From Pyropia yezoensis (Eukaryota; Rhodophyta; Bangiophyceae; Bangiales; Bangiaceae), in assembly GCA_009829735.1 (NCBI GenBank), contig CM020618.1:13870568-13934567 (forward strand): 64,000 nt of DNA. The letters are read 5' to 3'. The position numbers were made by a program, and so were the translations under genes. Shown one piece after another: positions 1 to 13,279 of this stretch (positions are counted from its first letter, which is position 1; each line of letters begins with the position of its first letter). Under the pieces are notes generated by a model. It had not been told where the DNA came from, did no database searches, and saw nothing but the letters and a program-made list of their open reading frames with translations.

Positions 1-104
1 CCGTCGCACCGACGCGCGGCGTCTCCCCTTCCCCCTCTTCCCCCCCAACCCCCCTCGGCGGGCCCGCGTCCCGTCATGCGCGCGCCCGGCTGGGGGGCCC
101 CAGC

Positions 105-1067
105 ATGGCGTCATTGCCCCCGCTGCCGTGGCGCGTCGCCACCGCCGCCGCCGCCCCGGCCGCCGCCGGCAGCCACCCGCGGGGGCCCCCAGTGACGGCC
201 ACGCTGGTGCCCGCGCTGCTCGGCGACTGGCGCGACGCGGCGGCCGCGTTTGTGGCGGCCGGCCTTCTGGGTCCCGCGGGCCCCGCGGCCGAGGCGGGCG
301 GCGGCCCGCCGGCGGGTGCGGCGGCCGTCCCCGCCCCCGCCATCCGCCCGTCCCTGGCGGCCGCCCTCTCCCACCTGGGCGCCGAGGCGGCCGCGTCCCT
401 GGCGCACCACCTGCCTGCCGACGCGGTCGGGGGAACCCCCCTGGGGGCGGGGGGGTGGTGGCCCGCCGCCGCCGACAGCCACGCCGCCCCCGCTCGGCTC
501 TTGCCGGCGGCAGTGGCGGGCGGTGGCGGGCGCCTGTTTGTCGATGCCGCAACGTCTGCCCCCACCGCCGCGGCCTTTCACCAGGCCGTTGCCTCGCTGG
601 TCGCGGCGGTAGCCCGCGAGCCCGCGGCACTCCCGTTGGTCCTGGGGGGGGTCCTCGCGTCTGCAGCCGCCGCCGACGCGGCGGTGGCGTCGGCGGCCGC
701 CGCGGCCGCCGCCGCGTTGACAGCGCCCTACCCCAACGGCGGTGGAGGTGGTGGTGGCAATGGGAGCAGCGGCGGCGGCGCGGCCGGCGCGTCGGTGGAC
801 GGCGTCGGCGGGCCGGCGCCCATCCCCGTGGAGCGGCTCGCGTGGGACTATGTCGCCGCCCTGACCGCCGCGGCGGTGGTGGCGGCGGGCCGGGCGGCGG
901 CGGCGCTGGGCGCCCTCGGCAGCCGACCGGCGGTGGAGGAGCACGCGCTGCGGCGGCTGGTGGCGCTTGCGGGGGCCACCATTGTTTGGGGGGGCGGGGG
1001 GGAGGGGGGGGTGGCCGCTGACATGGGCGCCGTTGCGCCTGCCTGCGGAGGTGCGTCGGGTTGTGGT

Positions 1068-1102
<35 letters not shown>

Positions 1103-2753
1103 GGGTGGCGTGAATGGCTGCGGCGGCGGCGGCAGGGGGGGGGGGGGGGGGGGGCTGGCGGTGGCGTCATGGGCATTCCGCCGGCCATGACCACCGGCTC
1201 GGCTGCCAGCAGCCGCGACGGCGGCGGCAGCTCCGGCGGCGGTGGTGTTGGCGGCGGCGGCAGCGGGTCGGCGAGCTCTGGTGGCGTCGGCGTCTACGCA
1301 GCCGCCGCCGCCCCGTCGACGCCGGCAACGGCGGCGGCGGCGGCGGACGGGTCGGCCGACGCAGTCGCGCGGGCCAACCGGCACGCTGCCCTCGACGCGT
1401 GGGCGCGTGTCGTCGGCCTCTTCTCTGTCGGCCGGCCCGGCGCGGCGGCGGGCCGTCTCGACCCCCACCTCCGCGGCCTCCTCCGGGCGTGCCGGACGCC
1501 CGCCCTCGAGCGGGGGCTCCCTTTTGTCAAGCGCGGGACGGCGCTCTTCCGCAAAACCCACAGCCTCATGTGGTCGGGGGGGGGGGGCGGGGGGAAGGCC
1601 GCCGCCGCCGCCGCCGCCACCGCCGCCACTGCCGCCGCCGCGGCCACCGCCGCCACCGCGGCGGCCGCTGCGGCTGCTGCAGCGGCTGATGCGCCCGACG
1701 GCGCCGCCGGTCGCGACGGGCCGTCATCGGCCGCGGGCGGTGTGGGCGGGGCGGGCGGGGGTGCGGGGGGTGCCGGCGGCGTGCCGGCGGGGGCACATGT
1801 GGGGAGAGGGAGGGGCAGTGGGGGGGGCCTCTTGGCGGCCCCGCCGCCACCGGCGGGTGCGACGAGCGCGGCGCGGGCCAAGGCCGCCGAGGCGACCGCC
1901 GCGGAGCTGCTCCGTGCCCTGCGCTACGTTTGCGTCGAGGCCGAGGGGCCGGGCGGGTGGGCCCCCGCCGACAGCCGTCGTGGCAGCAGCAGCAGTGGTG
2001 GGGGTGGCGGCGGTGGGGGTGGCGGCGGCGGCGGCGGCGGCTGCGGCGGCAGTGGTGGTGGCGGTGGTGGTGGTGGCGGCGGGGGATTTGCGGCTGGTGG
2101 TAGCGTGGAGAGCGCCGTACAGTATGTGACCTTTCTGGTGGACATGGTAGGTCTCACGCGCTCCCTCCCCTCCCTGCTGGCGGCGGTGTCGGACCTTGTC
2201 GCCGCCACCCTGGGCGCCGTCGACGTGGCGCGCCTGCCCGGCTCGAGCCCCCGCTGGGACGCGGCGGTGCTCCTCCTGTACGCGCGGTTTGCCAAGCTCA
2301 AGAAGAAGAGCCTGCCATTCATCTACCCCGGCTACGTTGCCAGCCTCTGCGTCCTCCGCGACTCCCACTACGAGGTGGACGTGGGGCCCTTTCTCCGCGA
2401 CGCCGCCACCCTGTGCGAGCCCCGGACCAAGGGCGTCCTGCGCCTCGCCGCCCTCCGCGCGGTGCTGCTGCTGCTTACCGCTGAGCTGACGCGCGCCCCC
2501 CCCGACCGCGCCGCCCGCCACGTGACGCTCGTCATCCGGCGGGTGCTGCTCGACACGTCGGTCTTCCCGTCCGAGGTGGCCGCGCAGGCGGCGCTGGCGG
2601 ATATCGCGGACACGCTCGCCGCCCGGGGGCGGCCGTCGCTTGCGCTCGACGTACTCGCGGCGATGCTCGACGCGCGGGGGGAACACGCGCTGGTCGCCCT
2701 GCGGGCGGTACTCCGCCGCTACGCCGCCCTCCGCGCTGAAATGCACGGCGGGC

Positions 2754-2793
<40 letters not shown>

Positions 2794-3669
2794 CAGTGGT
2801 GGCAGGGGGGGGGCTGCGGGGGGGTGGGCTCCCGCCCCGTCGGTCGCGGCGCTGCTGGGCGGCGATGCCGCCGACGCGGGGGTGGCCGACGGCGTTGCGT
2901 CGCCGGCGCGGTTTTGGCGCCGCCGCGCAGTGGCGGCGACGGCGGCGCCTGCTGCCGCGGCGCTGGCGGCGGCCGGCGCCCGCGGGGTGGTGTCGGCGGT
3001 GGGGGTCCGTGGCGGAGCGGCCGCGGCGCCCCGCTGCCGGCCGGCGGGGAATGCCGCGCTCGCCCCGCGGGCGTGGGCGCCCGAGCTGGGCGTAGCCCCC
3101 TGGGCAGCGGGCTTCCGGTCGCCCACCGCCGAGCTGCTGGCGGCGCTCGCCCCCCGGGTGGCGACCGCCTTTGCCGCCGCCGCCGCCGACCTGGCCGAGT
3201 ACCTCGCCTACGAGCGGCTGCCCGCGGATAAGGCGGTGGCGCTGGGCACCCTGCGCCTGGCGGCGGCCGCCTGGGCCCGCGGCGCGCGGGTGCTGCCGGC
3301 CCCCCCGCGGCCGCCGCGGGGGGTAGACCTCGTTGAGCTGGTTGCCGTTGCGTCGCGCAACCGCCGGGTGGACGTGGCCGAGGTGGCCCGCGAGGCGCGC
3401 GGCGCCGTCGACGCGCTGTTTGGGCGGGTGGTGGCGTGCCGCGCGCCAACACTGGTGCGGCTTGCCGCTGCGGTGGCGGCAGCACCGCCCCAGGAGGGGG
3501 CCCTCATTGGCTCGCTGCTCGGCTGGGTCGCCGCCCTCCTCCGCCGGTGGCGGTGGGGCATCGGGGCAGCCGCCACGTCGAGGGTGGTGGGGGGGGCCTT
3601 CCGCGGCGCCGCGCGCGGAAACTGGAGTGGCAACGGCCGCGGGGGTGGGCATGACGACGATGACGATGA

Positions 3670-3708
<39 letters not shown>

Positions 3709-4372
3709 TGATGACGGCGACGAAGATGAGGATGACGATGCCGATACACCGTCGGCGGCGGCCGCGGCGGCCGCCGCGCGCGCTTTTTTTCGCTCCCCCG
3801 ACCGTGTGGCGGTGGAGACGCAGGCGATCGTTTGCCTGTGCCACCCTCGGCTGGGCGTGCGGCTGGCCGCCGCGGCGGTCGCGCTGGAGCTCCGCGCCCT
3901 CGGCCGCGTTGACGTTGGCGGCAGCGGCGGCGTCGTCGGCCACGGCGGCGACCGCGGCGCCGGCTTTGACGCTGCGGCCATTGACGACGACGACGCGGCC
4001 GCCGTGTATGGGCGGCCCGTGGCGGACCTGTGCGTCGGCGACTTTCTCGTCGACGCTGCGGCCGCGTCGCGGGGCGGCGACGCGCCCGACCGGGCGGCTG
4101 GCTTTTGGGCGGCCGCCGTCGCGCCGGGTGCCGCTGGCACCCGCGCGTGGCGGCGGGAGCTCGCGGCGGTCCTCCGATCGGCGGCCACCATCCTGGTCGA
4201 TGCCGACGGCGGGGGGGCGGTGGGCAGGGCGGGCGCCGCCGCCGGTGGTAGGGGCGCCGGGGGGATCGCGGATGGTGGCGCCGAGTATTATGTGCTCCCC
4301 GCGGTGCGGGCGGCGTGGACGGTCCTGGCGCGGCAGGTGCTCGATACGGGCTTTGCAGCGCAGCGGGGTGGA

Positions 4373-4407
<35 letters not shown>

Positions 4408-5217
4408 GCTGGGCGGTGGCGTCGGCGGCGGTGGGGGGGGACGTGCCAGCCGCCCGGCGTCTGTGATGAGCCTCGGCGGCCGCGCGTTTGGCGGTGGCGG
4501 CGGCTCTGCGGCCGCCTCAACGGGGGCGCTGCCGCTGGGCAGCCTGCCACCGCTGCACCCGCACCACGGGCGGTCGGCGAGTGTGGGGAGCACCGGCAGC
4601 GGCGGCGGCGGCGGCGGCGGGGGGGGGGGGTCAGGGGGGGACACGGTCGGGGGCGGGGGCGGGGGGGGGGGGGGGGGGGGGGGGACTCCCGCGGCGGCGG
4701 CGGCGGCGGCGGTGGCGTTGATGGCGGGGACGGCTCCCCCCTGGACGTGGCGTCGCTGTGGAAGACGATGCTGGTGGTGGCGTTTGCCACCGCTGCCCTC
4801 CCGCGCCTCGTTGACGGGGCGGTGGTGGGCCGTGACGGCGCCGACGCGGCGGCCGCGGCGGCCTCGTACGTCGACTGGCACCGGGGGCGACAGCTCATCC
4901 GGTCGGCCATGGCCGCGTGGGCCGACGCGGGCGCCGCCGCCGCCTCTGCGTCTAGCACTGGCGGCGGGGGGGGGAGTGGGGGTGGCGGTGGCGGTGGCGG
5001 GGGTGGCGTCGGAGGCGGCGGCGGCGAGCCGCCCGGCCTGGCCGCCGGCGGCGGCGGCCCGTCCATCACGCCCCTGACGGGGCTCCTGCGCGACGCGGAC
5101 GACGCGCGGGGGACGATTGTGGAGGCGTGCGTCGCGGCGCACCCGCTGGCCTTTGACGTCATCCTTGCCGAGGCCGCCTCCCGCGGGTGGGGAGTGCCGT
5201 CGGCGGGCGGGGCGGGC

Positions 5218-5248
<31 letters not shown>

Positions 5249-6660
5249 AGGGCCCCCCCACCGCCGGGGGGGGGGGGGCGGCGGGGGGGAGGGGGGGGGG
5301 TGGGCGCGGCGTGCTATCGCCGCTGGCGCTGCCAGGCCGCCGCCACCGGGGGAGTGGCGGCGGCGGCTATGCCGAGGGCTCCCCCGCTGGCACCACCCCA
5401 GCGGCGGCGGCAGGCAGCGGCACCTCCCCTACCGCCGCCACCACCCTCCCCGCCACCATTGCCGACGGCGGCGGCGGCGGGTGGTCGTCGGCCGACGCGG
5501 CGGCCAGCGGCGGGGAGGCGGCGGGGCTGTCCCCCCGCCCCCCCCCCCCCGCCGCCCCCCCCCCCGCTGTGGGCGGCCGCCCCCCTCACCGTCGTGTTCC
5601 GGTCGGCGGTCGCCCGGCTGGCCGCCGAGGCGCGGCGCGGGGCGGTGGGCGCCGGCGCGCCCGCGGCGGCGCGCCTGCGGGCGGCGCTGCTGGGCCACCT
5701 GGCGGCCACGCACGCGGCGCTCGACGCGCTGCCCGACGCGGACGGGCGGGGGGGGGTGGCGGCGGCGCGGCTGCACTTTTGTGAGCTGGTCGCGACCGTT
5801 GGGGGGGGAGTGGGGGGGGGGGGGGGGGGGGACGCCGGCTGCTGGGCGTGGCTCCCGTCGGGGGGGGGGGGTGGCGACGGGGGGGTGGGGGGGGAGGGCG
5901 GTGGGGACCACGGCGGCGCCGGCGGGGGCGCCGGCGGCGGGGGCGTTGGCGGGGGGGAGGGGGCCACCACGGGCAGCGAGGGGGGGGGGTCCTCGGCGTC
6001 GTCGCCCGCCGACCGCCACATGTCCCTGGGCGGCGGCGCGGCGGGGGGGGGGGGCGGCGGTGGGGGCGGCAGCAGCGGCGGCCTCTTCCTCCTCGACGCG
6101 TCCATCCGGCGGCGGCTGTTTGGCACCTGCGCCCGCTGGTCGGGCTACACCCCCGCCGCCGGCCGCGCGGCGGTCGCGCCGCCCACCGCCGTGGACGCGC
6201 CCGACGGGGCGGCGGCGGTGGCCATGCGCCTCGCCCGCGGGCGGGTGGTGGATGATCCGTGGGCGGGGGGGTGGGCGGCGGCACCAGCGGGGGGGCGGAG
6301 GGGGGCGGGGGGGGGGGGGGGGGGGGGGCGCCCGCCGTCCCCTCCCCGCCGCTGCCGCCGCCGCCGCCAACGACGCGGTCGTCGCCGGGGGCGCTGTCCA
6401 ACGGGCCCACCAGTGGCAGTGGCAGCGGCAGTGGCGTTGGCGGTGGGGGTGGGGGCGGTGGGGGTGGGGGTGGTGGGGGTGGGGGGGGGGAGCCCCCCGG
6501 CGGGGGCCTGCTGTACAGCCTGCGGCCGCCCGGCCTGCGCGGCGCCTCCCGCCGCGGGCGGCAGCGGTCGCACGACGACCCGGCGCTGGCGCCGGCGACC
6601 GTCGCCCAGCACCGCCGCACCCGGTCGGCGGGGGTGGTGCGTGGGGAGGAGCCGCTCGCC

Positions 6661-6695
<35 letters not shown>

Positions 6696-6744
6696 TGTCG
6701 GTGGCGGGGGTGCCGCCGACGCGGCGACCGCGGCCGGCGGTGGG

Positions 6745-6780
<36 letters not shown>

Positions 6781-8113
6781 GACGACGCGGCGCCCGCCGT
6801 CCGGGCGGCGGCGGCAGCGCTGCGGGGCCCCCTCACCGCCGCCGACGCGGCGGCTGGCGTCGGGTGGGTGTTTGCAGTCCTCCGCGGGGGCACCCCGGCG
6901 GACCGCCGGGTGGCGCGGGCGGGCCTCGCCGCGCTGGCCGTCCGGGACCCGGCGCAGGTGCCGCTGCTGCTCGACCGCTGCTACCCGGGGGGGGACACCC
7001 CGGGCGGCCCGGGCGCCCGCGTCGCCGCCCACACCTTTGTGGCGCTTGTGGCGGTGGCCGCCCGCGGCGCCGCCGCGTGTGCTGCAGGGGGGCGGGGGGG
7101 GGGGGCGGGGGCGGCCGCCGACGGCGGCCGGCCTGGCGGCGGACGCCACGGCCGCCTCCGCCGGCAGGGCGGCCACCCCCACCAGCCGTCTGGCGGCGGT
7201 GGGGGGGGGGGGGCGCCGCGGGCGGCGGCGGCGGCGGCGGCGGCGCGCCGGCGGGGTGGCCCCGCCCGCGGTGTGGGGGGTGCGGCGGCTGCCGCGTGCT
7301 GCGTGCCGGGAGCCCCCTCGCGGCGGGCCTCCTCGTCGTTGCCACCCGCATGGTGGGGGCGCCCGCCGGGGCGCCCCCCCCCGACGTCCGCCCCGCGGCG
7401 GTGACGCTGCTGCACCTGCTGGCGCACGCCTGGTTTGCCTCCCCCGCCGACGGCGTCGACGGCGGTGGCGACGACGGCGACGGCGACGGCGGCGGTGGTG
7501 GCGGCGGTGGGGGTGTCGGTGGTGGCGGCCCTGACGCGGGGGGGACCAGCGACGCGGCCTACCCGCTGGCGCTGCCGCCGCCGACGCGCGCGGCGGCGGC
7601 GCGGCTGCAGGCGGACCTTGCCGCCTGGTACGCCCGGCGGGCGCCGCGGCTGGCGCCGGCGGTTGTCACCGAGGTGGTCACCCGCCTCACCCGGTCGGCG
7701 CTGCCGCCGGCAGAGGTGCGGTCGACGCTCGGGTGGCTGACCCCGTGGCTCGCCGTTTTGCCAGCCGCCGTTGCGGGGGGGGCGGCGGCCGCGGGGGTGG
7801 GAGTGGGGGTGGGGGGGGGATGGGCGGCTTGGGCGGACGCCTCGGGGGCGGGGGGGGGGGGGGGGGGCTGGACGGTCGTGGACGCCACCGCCGCGTCGGC
7901 GCCTGTGGGGGTGGGCGTGGGCGTGGGGGGGGGGGGGGTGCCGCTTGGCCAGGCGGGGCTCCACGGGGGGGGGATGGGGGGGGAGGGGGTGTGGGGGGGG
8001 GGGGGCACGTGTCGGGCATTTTTCACGTGACCGACGCTGCGTCGTCGGCGGCGCCGCGTGCGGCGGCGGCGGCGGCGGGTGGTGGCCTTGGCGGTGGCGG
8101 CTGGGGTGGCGGC

Positions 8114-8145
<32 letters not shown>

Positions 8146-9007
8146 GGGTGGCGGCGGCGGCGGCGGCGGCGGCGCCCCCCCCCTGCCGCTCCCGCCGGCT
8201 GACGACCCGATGCGGGACGTGGCGCGCGCCCTCGCGCGCCTGTCGGCCGTCCTTGCCCGGTCGGCCGGCGGCGGCGGCGGCGCGACGGACGAGGCGGTGG
8301 CGGGGGTGTGGGCGGCGTTTGCGGCGTCGCGGGCGGGCGCCGCCGCCGCGGCGGCGGCGCTCCTCGAGGCCACCGCCCGGGCGTTGCGGGCGGTGGACGG
8401 GGTGGCGGCGGCGGCGGCGGCGGCCGCCGCCGTGGCGGCACCGGCGCCGCCGTTGGGGGCGCCGCCTAGGGGGGGGGGGGGGGGGGGGGGCGCGCCGGGG
8501 TGGTGGGCTTTGTCGGCGGCGCGTCCCCGCGGAGCCGGGGGGTGGCTGCTGGTGGCGGCGGTAGCGGTGGCGGTGGCGGTGGTGGGGGCAGGGGGGGGGG
8601 TGGCGGCGTCGGCGGCGGTGGCGGCCGGGTTGGTGGCGTGGGGGGGGGTGGCGGCGGTGGCCATGGCAACGGCGGTCGTGCGGGTGGGGGTGGCGGGGGC
8701 GGTCGGTGGACCGACGGCCATGGCGGCGCCGGCGGTGGGGATGGGGGTGCCGGCGGCGCCGGTGCCGGCGCCGGTGCCGGCGGCGGCGCCGGGCGCGCCG
8801 CCGCCTATGCCGACGCGCTGGGCGTCTTTGGCGTCTACGCCGAGGCGGCGGTGGTGGTGGCACGCGCGGGCGGGGCGGCCGTCCTCGGCCGCCTCGTCGA
8901 GGCCGTCGAGGCGGCGGCGCCGCCCCGCGACATCCTCCATAGCGGCTGGGGCGGCGGCGGCGGCGGCGGCGGCGGCTGGCCATCGGGGCGGGAGGCAGAG
9001 GCGGCGG

Positions 9008-9047
<40 letters not shown>

Positions 9048-9263
9048 GGTGGCGCCGCCGCCCCCCTTTGGGCGCGTCGGCGCCGCGCCGTCGGCGCGGC
9101 GGGCGCTCCGCGCCCTCCGCGCGGACGCGGCAACGGTGCTGCTGGCGGCGATTGCGTACGAGGCGGACGAGGCGCTGCGGCCGGTGCTGCCGACGCTGCT
9201 GCTCGCGGCGATTGTGCGGCTGGACCGGGGGGGGGGGGGGGGGGGCGCCGCCGGTCTTGGTGC

Positions 9264-9295
<32 letters not shown>

Positions 9296-9673
9296 GCGGG
9301 GGTGGGTGTAGCGGCGGGGGTGGGGGTGGGGTGGCGGCGGCGCTCGTCGCGGGCGCCGCGCGGCGGCTCGCGGCGGGCCTCCTGCACTCGCTGGTGGTGC
9401 GGCAGCCCGCCCGGTTTGGCACCCCCGCCGCCGCCCGCGCCGCCCGCCGCGCCGCCGTCGACGCGATCCGCGGGCTGGTCGGGGGGCCCCGGGCGGGGGG
9501 GGGGGGGCGCCGCCGGCGCTGCCGCCCGCGGCGCCGCCGCGGCGGCTGCCGCCGCGGGCGACGCGCCGCTCGGCCACCCGGTGGCGGCGGTGGCGGCCGC
9601 CGGCGGCGCCCGCCCCGCGTGGGCGTGGGAGGTCCTCCCCTTTTCCGTGCGGCCCCCGCCGCCGCCGCCGGGG

Positions 9674-9705
<32 letters not shown>

Positions 9706-11785
9706 CGGCACCGCCGCCGCTGACGCGGAGGCGGCGGTGGTGGCGGCGGTCGCCGCCACCCCGCCCGCGGCGGCGCTTGGCTGGGAGGCCGCCGCCTGGC
9801 GGGGCGGCTCGGCGGCGGCCGCGGCGGCCACGACGCGGTCGCTGGTCGCGGCGCTCGCCGCCGCCGAGGCGGGCCTCCCCGCCGCCGTCGCCGCCGCGGC
9901 CGCCGCGGCCGCCGCGGGGGGGGGGGACCGCCACGACGCGGGGCGGGCGCTGGGGGTGGTGCGGTGTGTGGGGGCGGCGGCGCTGCCGCCGGCGGCGGTG
10001 GGGGGGGTGCTCGCGGCCGTGGGGGCGGCGTTGGAGGCGGCCGCCCGGGGAGGGGGGGCGGGGGGGGGGGGGGGGGGGGACCCCCACTCCCACCGCCACC
10101 GCCGCCGCCACCGCAGCGACAGGGGCAGCGGCGACGGCGGCGGCAGCGCCCGGGGGGCGCCCCCCAAAGGCAGCGGCGGCGACGGCAGCGGCAGCGGCAG
10201 CAGCAGCAGCAGCGGCGGCGGCGACACCCCCCCTCCCTCCCCCCCCGGCGCCGCCCTCTGCCGACGCGGTCGCGTTTGTCGGCGAGCTGCTCGCCACCGC
10301 CGCGGCGGCCGCCGAGGCCGCCCCCGTCCCGCGCCTGGCCCTCCACCCGCAGCTCTACTGGGCGGGCGTGGCGCTGCTGCGGCCGGGCGCGCACCCGCTG
10401 CTGCACCACTATGGCCTGCGGCTGCTGCTGGTGTTTGCGGCCGCCGCCGCGTCGGCCGAGCCGCCGCCGCCACCGCCGCCGCCGCCGCCACTGGGCGGCG
10501 GCGCCACCGCCGCCGCCACCGCCGCCGCCGCCGCTGCCTCGGCGGCGGCGGCGGCGGCCGCCACGGCCGACCGCGACGCGCTGATCGAGGCGGTCCGCCC
10601 CGCGGGGGGCGGCGGCCACGGCGGCCCGCCCGGCGGCGGCGGCCTCGTCGAGGCGGTCCTCGTCTCGGGCGCGGCCGCCTCAGCGCCGTCGGCGGCCGCG
10701 GCGCTGACGCTGCTGGCGCTGCTCGCCCGCCGGGGGGCGCTGGCGGCCGCCGCCGGTGGCCGCCGAGGGGGGGCGGCGGCGGCGGCGGCGGCGGCAGCTG
10801 CAGCAGCCGACGCCCGCTCGCTCCTCCGCGTCACGGCCGCGGTGCTGCCGTACGTGGTCGCCCACCTGACGGCGACGGCTGCCGACGGCGGGGATGGGGG
10901 GGGGGGGGGGGGGGGGGCGACCACGTTGCGTTCCGCTACTTGATGGGGGGCGCACGGGGGGGGGGGGGGCGCCGCTGCGGCCGCCGCCGCCGCCGCGCCG
11001 CGGCCGCCGGCGGTCGGCCCCGCGGGCGCCGTGCCCACCGCCGTGGCCGCCCGCCCGGCGCCACAGCCGCCCGCCCGTGGCGGGGTGGCCAATGGCGGCA
11101 GCGGCGGCGGCGGAAGGGGCGGGTGGGCGCCCCCGGCCGGCGGGAGCCCGGCCAGCCCGCCAGCGTCCCCCGCGGCGGCCATCTGCGGGTGCCTCGCGGT
11201 GGCGTGGGCGGCGGCGGGCGACGGCCGCCTGGCGGCGGCGTTTCGGCAGCTGGCCGCCCCGCGGTGGCGGTCGCCGCCGCCGCCGGCGGGAGCGGCTGCG
11301 GGTGGGGGTGGCGGTGGGGGTGGTGGGGGTGCGGGGGGCGGGGGGAGGGGGGGGAGTGGCGGCGGTGGCGGCGGGGACGGGGACTGCTGGCCGCTGGCGG
11401 ACGTGCTGCACCTGCTGCGGGGCCCGCTGGGCGCCGCCGCGTCCGCGTCGGCCGCCGCGGCAACGGCCTTTTACCCGCCGCTGGTGGCGGCGGCGGTCGC
11501 GTCGTCACCCGCGTCGGGGGGCGGCGGCGGCGGCGGCGGCGGTGGCGCCGCCGGTAGTGGCCCCGACGACGATGGCGGTGTCGGTGGCGGTGGCGGTGGC
11601 GGGGGTGGGGGTGGGGGTGGGGGTGGGGGTGGGGGTGGGGGTGGGGGGGACGCGGACGGCCGCGGGGGGGGGGCGTGGCCGTCCCTGTCGGCCGACCCGA
11701 CGGGCGCGCTCGCGCGCGCGGCGGGGGCGACGCTGGCGGCGGTGCCGCCCGCCGCGCCCGTGGCGGCCGCCGTGGCCTCGGCGGT

Positions 11786-11818
<33 letters not shown>

Positions 11819-12410
11819 GGGTGGCGGTGGCGGTGGCGGGGGGGTGGACCTGCCGCTGCTGCTGGCGGAGCTCGCCACCGCCCCCGCCTCGCGGCCGCAC
11901 CGCAGCGCGGGGGGCGCCGCCGGCGGGGGGGCGGCCGCCGGCGGGGCGGCGGCGGCGGGTGACAGCGGGGGGGGGGGCGGGGGGGGGAGGCGGCCGCGCC
12001 GCCCTTGCGGCGATTGCCGACGGCCTGCGGCGGGTGGTGGCCACGTACGGGGGGCACCCCGGCGGCCGTAGCGGCGGCGGTGGCGGCCGGGGTGGCGCCG
12101 TCGGGGGGGGGGCGGGGGGCGCCGCCGCGGCGACGGCGCCGCCGCCGGGGGGGGTGACAGCGGCGGCGGCGGCGCGGGGGGGGGGCGGGGGGGGACCCCC
12201 CCCGCGTCTGCCCGCGCGGGGCGCCGAGCCGCCCCACGCGGGGGTGGTTGCCGCCGCGGGCGGCGGCCTCCTCTTCTCCCCCGCCGCCGCCACCGCCGGT
12301 CCGGCGGGTGCCCCTGCTGTCGCCGCTGCCGCTGTTGCTGCCGCCAGTGGCGGCGGCGGCGCGGGCGGCTGCGGCAGCGGCGACGCGGGCAACGGCGGTG
12401 TGGCGGGGCT

Positions 12411-12449
<39 letters not shown>

Positions 12450-12576
12450 AGCGTCATCGCCCCTGTCGTCCACGCCGCTGCCGGCGCCGGTCGCTACGGC
12501 GCGGGCGCAGCTGCGGGCGCTGCGCGCGCACTGCCGCTTTGACTCGCAGTTCTCGTTGGATGAGAGCGCGCTGTGA
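105..12576 (+). CDS. FRY: Furry-family (FRY/Tao3/Mor2) cell-morphogenesis scaffold, frame broken at homopolymers
   Basis: Very large HEAT/armadillo-type scaffold of about 4,100 residues. Furry proteins act with NDR kinases and Mob in polarised growth. Seen: helical segments in Furry order between poly-Gly, poly-Ala and poly-Asp inserts. Near 2270-2360 'KKKSLPFIYPGYVASLCVL' and the following R-V-L-L-D-T-S block match the Furry N-terminal domain. Near 3800-3900 a 'CHPRLGVRLAAAAVALELRALG'-like stretch matches the 'CSP..R..A...LRE.RALG' signature. Near 6955-6990 'VPLLLDRCY' matches 'LL.RCY'. Near 7700-7760 'LGWLTPWLAVLP' matches the 'YLLPWL' motif. Near 10350 'HPQLYWAGVALL' matches 'PQLFW..VA.L'. 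The frame changes about 13 times (near 1140, 4670, 5540, 6305, 7100, 7210, 7860, 8475, 9500, 10075, 10910, 10968 and 11975), each in a G or C run. Start chosen at the first ATG with G at +4; the stop is TGA. Indel errors or very small introns could explain the breaks. Family call from remembered motifs, not a search. Confidence 0.6.
1135..1154 (+). repeat. 20-base G homopolymer inside the Furry gene
   Basis: Uninterrupted G run encoding polyglycine. The coding frame upstream of it ends within about 40 bases downstream, and the plausible protein continues in another frame. It is therefore a candidate length error or slippage site. Confidence 0.9.
4661..4684 (+). repeat. 24-base G homopolymer inside the Furry gene
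   Basis: Longest uninterrupted G run noticed in the gene. The protein-like frame moves by one register across it: residues downstream ('SLWKTMLVVAFATAALPRL') are only readable in a frame different from the one used upstream. Such a run can form G-quadruplexes and is hard to sequence. Confidence 0.9.
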
Positions 12577-13279
12577 GGGGGGGTCGGCCGGAGGGGGGGG
12601 AGGGGGGGGGGGGGACGCCCCGGGGTGCGGCGCGCGGCTTTTGAGGGGGGGTGGTGCGGGGGTGGGAGGGGTGCGAGGGGGCAGGGGGGTGGGGGACGGG
12701 GAGATGGGGCGGAGGGGGGGGGGGAGTTGTGACGTGGGCGGGGGTGGGGGGAAGGGGGGGGAAGACTGGGGGAGGGGCGTCCGCGGCGGGCCTGGACGCG
12801 CCGGGCATGGGGTGCCGTGCGGCGGCCGCACCGGCAGGCAGCGCGGCGTGGCGGCCCCTTGAGGTGATGGGCGTGGCGGCGGGTAGGGGTGGGGAGGGCG
12901 CGGCCTGCGGCGGCTGCCCTGAAACTCTTTTTTTTTTCTTTTCCTGCTTGTTCTTCTCCGCCCTTGTCCAGTCGAGGGGCGGCGGTGGCGCACGCAGGAC
13001 GGGCGGGGCGGGGGTGACGCAGGTAGTCGGGGTCGGGGGGGGGGGGGTGGGTGGGGCGGCTTGAGGACGGCGAGAGGATACGGGCGCGTCTTCCTGCCGA
13101 CGCTGGGTGGCCGTCGGTGGGGGGTGGGGGGGGCAGGCAAGCGCAGCAGAGCCACCGCCCGTCACGCCCGCGCCTCATCCGCCCTCCACCCGCCCCCCCC
13201 CCGCCCCCCCCTCCCCCCCAATCCCCCTACACTCCGGTTGCCCTGCCCCCCCCACCCCCCCCCCCCCCCCCCCCGGCGC
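12577..13279. other. Convergent intergenic spacer between the Furry gene and SPC25
   Basis: No gene seen. The left part (12577-12800) is G-rich on the plus strand, continuing the bias of the Furry transcript. The right part (13180-13275) is C-rich, so G-rich on the SPC25 transcript strand. A T-rich tract lies at 12929-12965. Confidence 0.6.

Noticed and set aside
1724-3943. Minus-strand ORF of 739 codons
   Set aside because: Shadow of the Furry gene; its Val run is simply the complement of the Asp (GAC) repeat near 3665-3700.
7559-10297. Minus-strand ORF of 912 codons opposite the Furry gene
   Set aside because: GC-rich DNA has few stops on either strand. This translates to Arg/Pro/His runs with no domain, while the plus strand carries recognisable Furry segments.
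1135-11985. Programmed ribosomal frameshifting in the Furry gene
   Set aside because: Thirteen sites in both directions, all in long G or C runs with no common slippery heptamer, are better explained by length errors.
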